This document shows, piece after piece, positions 55,438-64,000 of a stretch of 64,000 bases of DNA. The position numbers and the translations under genes were made by a program. The stretch is from Calendula officinalis (taxonomy: Eukaryota > Streptophyta > Magnoliopsida > Asterales > Asteraceae): contig OY970824.1 in NCBI GenBank assembly GCA_963853835.1, positions 62,204,884-62,268,883 of the forward strand, given 5' to 3'. The notes under the pieces are model-generated. The model saw only the letters and a list, made by a program, of their open reading frames with translations. It was not told the DNA's origin and made no database searches. How positions within the stretch are numbered: the first letter of the stretch is position 1; the number at the start of each line of letters is the position of its first letter.

Positions 55438-55939
55438 TATAAAAAAAGTAAAGATATGAACAAAGCCAGCTCGCCCGGTACTTTACACAAACTGATTATA
55501 GCGTTCTATTTATTTATCATTTCAGTAATTCGTTCCACAAGTCTAATACTCACTCTCATATTTTTAAAACACAAAATAAGCAGAAGTAAATATTGTACTA
55601 CATAACAAATTAAAACTTTTAGAGACAAATACCAAACTATGAAATGAATTTCCTTCAGACCAGATTTTACGCGCATGTAAAGCGACATAAGGATTGTTGC
55701 AAAACCGGTCAAAGAGCTTTAGATGATAGATTGCAATATATCTAGTCAAATCCAACCAAAATATGATTGTCATGATCCCAATATTCCCTTCATTTGCTCA
55801 TAGGCAACATATTTATACACCTAAAACACTCGACCATAAAAGCCCATCTTTCATCGATAACCCCAAAACTCACGATACGCGATTATCACACATCATCAAT
55901 CGCTACATCAATTTCATAGGTTGAAATTTCATCAAATAC
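55438..55939 (-). other. UPF2 3' untranslated region and flank
   Basis: Downstream of the UPF2 stop. Short frames on both strands overlap and lack domains. Probably 3' UTR plus spacer. Confidence 0.5.
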
Positions 55940-58900
55940 TCACTTTCTTCTGCTATAATAGTACCCACCACCAGTATGATGTGGGTACCTATGGCGGGAC
56001 CCAGACCTCCCGCCATGACCCTCCCATGAATGACCTCTATAAACCACCCTACCACCGCCACTCTGACTCCAACCTACCGGAAGATTCCCCAATGCATTAA
56101 GTTCCTCCTCTTCTCTATCATTATACTCCAAAACCAATCTTTTAATATCTTGTTTCTCTTCCAATTCAGCTGCTTCTTTCTGTTTTGTACTCTGCACAAG
56201 TGAACAATCACTCGGTATAAGCATTTGTTTCGTCTGTTGTTTACTCCCACGTTTGACCAGAACTTTGACCTGTACTTCTTTCCGTTCACCCGTTTCATAA
56301 TCCACCGCCTCGTCACCACTCTCGTCCCGTGTGGACCCCTCGAAAACGTTCATCGGTATCATCATGTTCAAAGTGGGCCGAGCCCGCAACTCGAGTTTTC
56401 TCGAATCCAAACTTTCTTGCATCAAAGCCCGAAACTCTCGGTCAAAGTCAGCTTCTTCTTCCGGGTCAACCAACATCACTTTCTGCCTAACATGTATCTC
56501 ATCATCTTCATCAGAAGCTTGATTATGTCTTTCACCATAATCATCATCACTATCACATGCATCATCATCCAGCTCTTCCTCATCATCGTTTCCATCTGGA
56601 TCCATTGTACTACCTTGGGACGCACTATCCGATTCCCCTTCGTGGGGCCCCCCATTTTCCTCAACACCATTTGCAACGGTTTGACCATTGACCGAAAAAC
56701 TTCCGGAAGCCGACACGGTACCAGGTTTCTCTTGCTTCTCGCCACTAACCTTATCCGTTAAAACCGTGCGTTCGTGTTCCTCCAGCTGAACTAAAGCAGC
56801 ATCGACTTCTTCAATGGTTGAATAACGAGTCATGTTGGGTCGTAAATCAGCAAATAAATCCTGTAAATTGTTTCAATTATTAAATTATTGAAGTCTAAAA
56901 ATTGCAATTTGTGTACAAACCTGTAAGTCGAATTCAATATCGAGAGGCAGTGGGCCTTTACTGAGTATATATCGTTGAAAATGAATCAAAAACCGGTCCA
57001 ATTTTCTCTTTGATGAACCTCGACCAAAATAGTGTCCACATGTCTCGAGAAGTGTGATAATCATCCTGATTCTAAAGCAATCTTCAGGCGGATCAAGGAC
57101 ATCTTGCTAAAAAATTAGATAATAAAACATAAAAAATCAGTAACAGATTAATATATAGACATTAACACATATAAAAAAGATTAATTTATACCTCTTCCGT
57201 CCCATGACCAAAAACAAGAATCAAATATAACGTATCAAAAACAACTGAAGAATCAACATGCTCGTAATTGTATAGCTCGCCTAAAAACCGCATGTGAGCA
57301 ATTCGTCGTTGTTGCATCCCGTATTCGTTTATTTCCAATCCTAGCCGGATTTCCTCCAAAACCTACAAATTTAATAAATAAATAATGATTTACTATTTAC
57401 TACAAGTATTAAAAATTAATTATTAATAATTGATAATAATACTATAAACAAACCTCATCAACTACAGCAACTGCAAACTCGTCATGATACCGGCTCAATC
57501 CAGCAGTTAATGAAGCAATTAAGTGAATTTGACCATATTTTCCTTTATGAACTTTTAAAAAGCATTTTAATAAATACGGTTCGCATTCACTCCATGGTAG
57601 CTTACGAAGTTGTCTCAAAACATGCTCAATTGATGATTTGTCAAGATCAGAAAAGAGTAGTTTTCTAATATACTGCACAAGTTATAAAATAAGGAATGAA
57701 TTAAATATTATTATTATAATAAATATTATTAAATTAAATAATACCTGATGTAAAGGAGGACGGATTTTGGATACTCGTGCAGATCGTTCAGGTGGTTTGC
57801 ATAAGTAATAAGCATTTTCAACAAGTGTACTGTGTCTAGGATCCAGATTTTTCACATTTTTTAACCGCATTAGAATTTCTAACATGTTTGCCATGCGTAC
57901 ATTAGTATCGGGGTAACGGTAAAGATATCTGCCACATGTCTCGAGAAGATTGCAGGCAACATCTATGTTATGATGTGAAAAGTCTTCTAAACATGCCTGT
58001 CAAAAAAACTAAAAAATTAAAGACGCACTAAAGGTGTTCGATGAAATGCCTCAATGAGCTGTGTTAAACTGTGAGAGATATTTTTACCTTTAGACAGCTG
58101 AAGATGAGTCCAGCTGGCGCAATCTTGAACTTGCAAAGCTCTCCGATAAATCGGATGTTTCTGATCTTTGATTCGATGTTTATTTGATCCTGAAATGTAT
58201 TCATGGTGATTAATAATTGATAAATACATTTTTTTTTTTAAAATTAAAACCTTTTTATTGATTAAAAAGTTGAATTCTTCTTCTAACAACTGCAAGAGCA
58301 TAGAAGGCACGTCTTTCATGCAAGTTGATAACGTGGCAACCATGCGTGAATAATAAGGTAGCAGCTCCAAAGATGTTCTAGGAACATTAAACAAAGCTCT
58401 AACAAGCTTTTTACGGGAAGATTTTGAATTTAAATAACAAAATTCCACCTGAAAAATTAAATTTCAAACAAAAAAACACGTTGAATCATGCTAATCGAGA
58501 GATAGATCTAATAATGGAAAATTAAATTAAAAAAAAAAAAGGGGAGATATCAACTTACGGTCAACTGGTCAATTAGGTCACGGCTCACACAACCAGGAAG
58601 CCTCTGTAATAAACCATCTAAATTGGTTCCTTCAGGACCTCGAATTTTCTCTTTTTCAGTTTCACCATCTTTTTCTTTTTCTTTCCCTTTTTCTTTTTCA
58701 TCCTTTTCAATTTTGTTATCTGGTAAAACTGTAGCATCTGTAGAAGTCTCTCCAGTTTCATTAGCAGAAATGTGACCTTGATCGGGCTCAGATGCAGAAT
58801 CCTACATAATTAATAAGTTTGTAAACATAAAGTGATATTTATTGTAAAAATATGTCAGGGCTGTTAAAAAAGTAGTTACATTTGGTTGATCTTGTGTTTT

Positions 58901-60654
58901 TGATGATTGATCGTTGGCTTTCTGTTCCGATTCTCCAAGTAACACAGCAGGAACGAATGCCCTAAAAGCACAAAATTATAATGAAAAAAAATTAAAAACA
59001 CAATAATTTGAGTATGCTTTTTAATAACTAAACCAAGAAAAAAAAACCTGAGATCAGGTAAATTTTCATAAAAACTTTTAGTGTCTTCATCATCCCATAA
59101 TGCTTCTGCAACAGAAGCTTCTTTTCCAGCACCAGGAGATGACACGTCATCACTTGCTGCAAGTCTCGTGTGACCATCTTCTGGCATCTCAGGTGGTTGC
59201 ATATCTAGGGCTTCTGCTAAGCTATCACACCAAAAAATTTATAAAATAGTAAATCAAATATGTGTCGTTAAAACCAGAGATTTACAAACAAAAAAAAACT
59301 TACGCAGATACACCTCGATACAGCTGATCATAAGACTTTCTTAGTTTCTCATAGGAAGAAGCATTTTCCTCACTGAGCTCACCTTTTGCATTTAAAATCT
59401 TTGCATTTTCGTTCTCTAATTGACGGAGTGACTTCAATGTAGGTATTGAGTCACCACAAATTGACAAAAAAAAAGAGTCAATAATGTAATTAAATAAATA
59501 AATAAACTATTGATTAAATACTTACAGTGTGTTCAGACCGAAGTAGTTCAACTGCAGCATCATGATATGTATGAAATGCCTTTTTAAACACCTTCTTATG
59601 GTCTGCAGTGATATTTAGCCCTTTAAAAAACTGCAACAAAAAAAATATAATAATTTGTGAAAAACATTAGATTAAATAAGTAAATAGCTATTATTTTTTA
59701 TATAATAAGTTGCAGAATATGAGAAAATTCACCTCTTCAACAAGTTCTTCACCAGGATGTGGAAGTCCTATGAAGTATCTTGCTTGTCGAGCAAAACTAG
59801 CAAGAAGAGATAGATTTGTATGAGCTAAATCTCTATCTTTTAAGTGTTCTAAGCTTGCAAGATCTTTGATTATGGTTATAAAAATGGCAGTATCTTCAAT
59901 AACTCCATCAAAAAAGAGCTCCAAAAGTAGTTTTAAAGCACTGCGTTTTTTCATGGCTTTTAAGTTTCTGTCTGCATCTGCATCTTCTGCAGATTTTCCC
60001 GGGAAAAAGGTCTTCGTGAGGCCTTGAACCAATGTTGGAGAGAAATCTTTGTATCTTTGATGAAGCAATGAGCACACCTGATTTGCAAGAAAATATTTAA
60101 TTAAAAAAAATAAAAACATGTATAAAAAAGAAAAAGTTTGGCAGTTACCTGAACTGCAGCCTGTATGTCTGAACTTTTTAATTTGGCATCACAGATTGCA
60201 GCAACTGCTTCACTGACAAATTTACTTAAGTTGACATTTTTTAATTCATCCATTAAACTTTCACGCTGTTCTTCATTGATTTGCTTAAGTTTTTTGATGA
60301 CTGCTGTATTGCGTTTGATGCTGGAGTCCAATGTTCTCAGAGCACTGGAGTCTGGTGGAAATAAAAATCATTAATTAATTCTAAATCCTGTAAAATTTAA
60401 CAAGCATTTTTTATTATTATATGAGTACTAACCAGGTCTTTCAGGATTCAAATTACTCTGACGAAGATTCAGTTTTGCTAATAAGGATTTCTTTAATTCT
60501 TCACGGCGAGATACCTGCAACAAGAAATAACCATAGTTGATTTTCATGTTATACAAAAATTATACATATTTGACATCAAAAAACTTTGTACCTCATCATC
60601 TTGCTTGCTCTGGCTTTCACCAACACCATGGGAATCATCATCAGGGTGTTCCAT
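55940..60654 (-). CDS. UPF2: Regulator of nonsense transcripts UPF2
   Basis: Sixteen coding exons, from the start: 60654-60592, 60514-60433, 60351-60149, 60077-59733, 59630-59526, 59431-59304, 59221-59048, 58961-58880, 58801-58559, 58448-58251, 58189-58088, 57996-57745, 57672-57454, 57362-57192, 57106-56921 and 56860-55940. They join in phase to 1,157 aa (Arabidopsis UPF2 is about 1,180). Three MIF4G domains lie at about 55-265, 440-630 and 650-850; a Lys/Glu-rich linker lies near 420-440. After an acidic region (about 905-960) comes the UPF1-binding segment with FDREFRALMQESLDSRK, and an Arg/Gly/His/Tyr-rich tail ends YYYSRRK. UPF2 bridges UPF3 and UPF1 in nonsense-mediated mRNA decay. The acceptor of exon 6 (GAAG at 59432) is pyrimidine-poor and least certain. 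Confidence 0.94.
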
Positions 60655-60682
60655 TTCTGACTTGTAATTAACAAATTGCAAC

Positions 60683-61377
60683 CTGCTAATGTAAAACACA
60701 TATTGACAAATTAATAAGCAAATTGTTAGAGAGGATGAGAGAGAACAATACATCAAATTGTATGGCAAGTCACTAGGAGATGATCTTCAACATGTTGTGA
60801 ATAGATAACTACTGTGATGATCGATATAACTGAATAAACAAAATATGGAAACAATTTTGAAGTACTAAATCCAGTTGCAACAACGTCTGATATGGTAATA
60901 ATATTTTGTAAATTGTGTTTCAATGGGGAAGATCTTCTCAGCCACCATAAGTACAAGTCCCATTACTTGATCGATAAGTGAAAATCCAATTCATGAACCG
61001 AAGGTTGGTATCCAGTTAAAGCCATTAGCAATCCATAAACATTCAACATAATCATTAACTAACCCCCAAGTTTACTAAACACTCTTTAGGAAATGAAAAA
61101 AGAAAAGTTCAAAACTAAATCTCAGTTCATTTATGCACTATTTATAAATATACAGAAAAATTCAAAATACTGCACTCACAAACAACTAGGGTATGCTTTC
61201 ACTGTAAATAAGAGTACGTTGCATAATTGGTGATATAATACTTCGATTGCTACAAGTGAAAACATAGATACACGCCGAAATTGGAAACACTGTTGATATA
61301 ATGTAATTGTAGCCCTAATTTGTTAGGAACTGCGATTCGGCACTCTAAAATTACAAAAAAAGATATAGAACACATAC
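60683..61377 (-). other. UPF2 5' UTR intron
   Basis: On the - strand a donor GTAGAG/GTATGTG at 61378/61377 and an acceptor TTAGCAG before 60682 frame a 695-bp intron. The leader exon upstream ends in GGATCCCGTAGAG. Called from consensus and position. Confidence 0.55.
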
Positions 61378-61378
61378 C

Positions 61379-62739
61379 TCTACGGGATCCTTGAAATCCT
61401 CTATTGTTGGGGATGTTTTCTTACTTTAATACGACGTTGCAGCAGTTCGGATAGAAAGGGGACGATCATTAAGATTATTACGATTTATCTGATCATTTGA
61501 GCGATGGGAAATTAGGGTTCGTATTTTGGGGTAACAAAAGGAGAGAAATAAGATGATTTTTTGTGCGCGTTGTAATGTACTCCAAGTAGTAACGGACACG
61601 ACGTAGTACATGCTATTCTGATACGAAGTAACTCGGAATTAAATCTTAATGTTTTCTAAATAAAAAATCAACAATAGATTTTTTCAATTTTCAATAGATA
61701 AAGCATTTTCTCTTTAGTAAAAAAGTTTTTTTTAATAAATGTATTGTTTCTTATTTAAATATGTGACGCGTCTCCAAACCCCATTTGGTCGTTGAGGCAA
61801 TTGTTAGAGGTCGCTTTATATCAAAAGGAAAGGGATTTATTTTGAAGGAGAAATAGTTTGATCACCTGCTACATAAGTTTGGTCGGGATTTGTCATGTGT
61901 TTAATCGGGAGGAAAAACTATTGTGGTGCTAATGTGACAGTAGAAACTAAACTGAGTTCGGTTACCCGTTACAAGTAGTCTTAGGCCTTATGAGAGTTCG
62001 AATTTACATTTAAAAGTAACTCGCTCTCTAGTTGTTCATACCGACAAGCTTCACTGCCAACATGAGACATAAATCACGTAACAACACAATTTAAGTAACT
62101 CGATTGGTATGCTGCTATTAACCTGCAGTCTTGTTGAAAATTTGCCTAGTGTTTTTTAACGTTATTATAAGTGTTTGTGCACGAATTTATTAGCCTATTT
62201 ACGTACTTTCTCATAAATACTTTATGAGTATTTATCCTCAAAAGATGATGAAAGATCCCATCGATTTCATATGCATGCAATATGATAAAATGGAAACAAG
62301 TTTGGACCTATCACCCTTTTTGGATATAATAGATTAATAGGTGTAAGGTCCATCATTTTGGTTCCATGTATTAGTCATTCATACTTTATCAAAAATTATT
62401 TTTATCATACCAGAATATTAAAATAACAAAAACTATATTTCTAACATGTTAATGGTTAAGCACGGTTGCAACAATGGTGAAATTCTTAGAATATCTCAAG
62501 TTCAATCCGCTGAACAAATAAATACGTTGTTGGGGCAACGGAGGTTCACCCACACCGATTTTAAGCTACCCGCAAAGCGATTGGTCGTCTTGTGATTAGT
62601 CGGTTCGCAAAGTATGTCAGAAACTCAGAACCAAGGTTACAAAAAAACAACAAATTCTTCTAAAAAGGTTCATTGGATGAGTCAAATGCTTTGGAACACT
62701 TGTTTTGACATGTTACACAACCCGCCCATTTCACCAACT
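61379..62739. other. UPF2 leader/promoter and spacer with a possible SINE
   Basis: 61379 to about 61650 should hold the UPF2 leader exon and promoter. Further on, 62452-62590 has GTTAATGGTTAAGCACGG and CAAGTTCAATCCGC, loosely A- and B-box-like, perhaps a worn SINE. Nothing else seen. Confidence 0.4.
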
Positions 62740-63542
62740 CTACGTAACAAGATCCAGCTCATCATGACACGCAGGAACAACATCTAATCTCATCATACTC
62801 ACATACTCAGCCGGAACGGGTGCACCCGCTTGCACACACATCTCAACCACCGCATGCGCCTTACCATAATACCTCTTCAAATCATTACACAACCGATAGG
62901 CGATAACCCAACGGGTCAGAAACATGCCACACATAATTAGGCCCGACCAAATAAAAAACCGTTGCTTCCTGCCACGCGTGCATACCATTTCTAGACTGGT
63001 GCTTTGATGCCTTACAATTCCTAATTTTATGCCCCTTGGGCCCCACCTGAACCTCACGACAATACCCACACTTATGCACTTTGTATCTCTCCATTATCTT
63101 CTTAGCACCCGATATCATCTCAAACCATGAATCTAATGTCTCGATGCTCATTTCCCGTAAATCGAGATCCGGTTTCGTTTCTAAACTGTAACAACTCTCG
63201 AATTCTATATTTTTATCTGTTTCTAGCTCAAAATCCCCAATTCTACCTTCAATGCTGTAAACGGGTCGGGTTCTTCTCAATGTCGGGTAGTTTTCAAGAT
63301 TCAACCTGGCTTGTATGCAAAGCCCTACAATGGCGGGAAGTTGTTTAGCCTTATGGGTCTCGTCATGTAAAACTCTCGGCTTCCCAACACGGTCATAAAG
63401 ATGAAAACATTTTGGAAAATAAATTACATCGTGAACACTTCCTTTTCGCCATACGTGCGTAGCGCTTCTTAGACCACTTTTTGGACCCGTACATGTCCTG
63501 ATCTCGTGCCCTATGAGACCAATGTGAACCTCAAAACAGTGC
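62740..63542 (-). pseudogene. APO4: APO4-like organelle RNA-binding protein, partial and frameshifted
   Basis: APO proteins bind organelle RNA through repeated Cys-rich APO domains; APO4 is needed for plastid and mitochondrial gene expression. The exon starts at an acceptor, GTTTCCAG, before 63542 (HCFEVHIGLIGHEIRTC, then THVWRKGSVHD and FPKCFHLYDRVGKPRV). A linker PVYSIEGRIGDFE and the second domain CGYCREVQVGPKGHK with HAWQEATV and VGPNYVWHV follow. At about 62888-62912 the frame shifts by one base; the shifted frame continues NDLKRYYGKAHAVVEMCVQAGAPVP to a stop at 62740. The 5' exon is not in the 458 bases upstream. It is either a decayed copy, a recent null allele or a sequence error. Confidence 0.8.
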
Positions 63543-64000
63543 CTGGAAACAAAAACGAATTACACTCGTTTAATATTTATATAAAGGGAAAATTGCTTTT
63601 ATATCCTTCCAAAATTCATAAATTGTTTTCATACCCTTTCAAAAATTGTAAATTATCTCTATATCCTTCTAAACTTTTTAATTACCTTCATATCCTTTCA
63701 AACTTTTAAAACTCTCTTTTATTTCCAAAAACCTATTTTGATATTTGTTAAATCATTATAAAATCAATATTCATTGTCATCAAATTAATTTATTTAAAAA
63801 ATTACTATATTATATATGGTTTGATCACATATACATATGATTTTGGGGTTTTCAAGATGTTAATTTAATATTTTACCGCCGTTTAATTACTCTGATTTAC
63901 TTACGTTAGTAGGTAGACTTTTATTATAGGTTTCGATAGAATAAGGGTAATATAGTAATTTTTTAATTAAGGACAGCCTTGAACACATCTCAATATGATT
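63543..64000. other. AT-rich sequence with loose repeats of ATATCCTTTCAAA
   Basis: Between about 63580 and 63720 CATATCCTTTCAAAnTTnTAAAT-type units of about 33 bases recur four times with drift. It may be intron of the APO4-like gene or the edge of a transposon. No exon seen. Confidence 0.45.

Noticed and set aside
56225..56761. A 178-codon + strand frame across the UPF2 last exon
   Set aside because: It is the antisense shadow of a well-supported UPF2 exon.
62888..62912. A tiny intron to repair the APO4-like frame
   Set aside because: No GT-AG pair is available in the few bases concerned.

Overview
The window is nuclear DNA from a flowering plant. The genes have many introns, the spacers are AT-rich, and every gene has its closest relatives among eudicots. 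The extra copia ORF and the SINE types recall Asteraceae of the Tanacetum/Artemisia kind; that family placement is inference from remembered similarity, not from a search.

Layout. (1) Positions 1 to about 15.0 kb are a large, decayed Sirevirus-like Ty1/copia element on the + strand. It has the end of gag, protease, integrase, RT and RNase H, a spacer with an internal TATA box, an extra ORF downstream of pol, and a 3' LTR. A decamer TACTACTGGT/TACTACTGAT recurs through all of these parts. A complete 6.4-kb non-autonomous LTR element sits inside the extra ORF on the - strand, with apparently identical 232-bp LTRs and a CTACC target duplication. The extra ORF frame continues exactly across the insertion. 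(2) From 15 to 18.3 kb there is a cluster of MITEs: a Stowaway, a hAT element with an 8-bp duplication, and two Mutator-like elements with 9-bp duplications. (3) The genic core holds an ITN1-like ankyrin membrane protein (18.35-20.7 kb, +), a membrane-associated kinase regulator of the MAKR/BKI1 group (25.4-26.3 kb, -), a CNOT4-type RING/RRM ubiquitin ligase (33.66-36.7 kb, +) and a miR172-targeted euAP2/TOE-type transcription factor (36.97-39.1 kb, -). The last two are convergent, with 237 bp between stop codons. The spacers hold Stowaway and hAT MITEs, tRNA-derived SINEs, Helitron-like 3' ends and a small plastid ndhF insertion. (4) A 342-bp TRIM lies at 40.7 kb. (5) A complete, very young Tekay-type chromovirus (Ty3/gypsy) occupies 45.5-53.9 kb with an uninterrupted gag-pol of about 1,536 codons. 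(6) UPF2, the nonsense-mediated decay factor, has 16 coding exons at 55.9-60.7 kb (-). (7) An APO4-like organelle RNA-binding gene, partial and frameshifted, lies at 62.7-63.5 kb (-).

The host genes do not form an operon or pathway. They are ordinary single-copy-type plant genes separated by transposon-filled spacers. Two deal with mRNA fate (CNOT4-like and UPF2), and the AP2 gene is itself under microRNA control. The most distinctive material is transposon biology: the decamer-studded copia element, the nested non-autonomous element, the TRIM and the intact chromovirus. Exon borders were placed by hand from splice consensus, reading phase and family similarity. No alignment or search was run.
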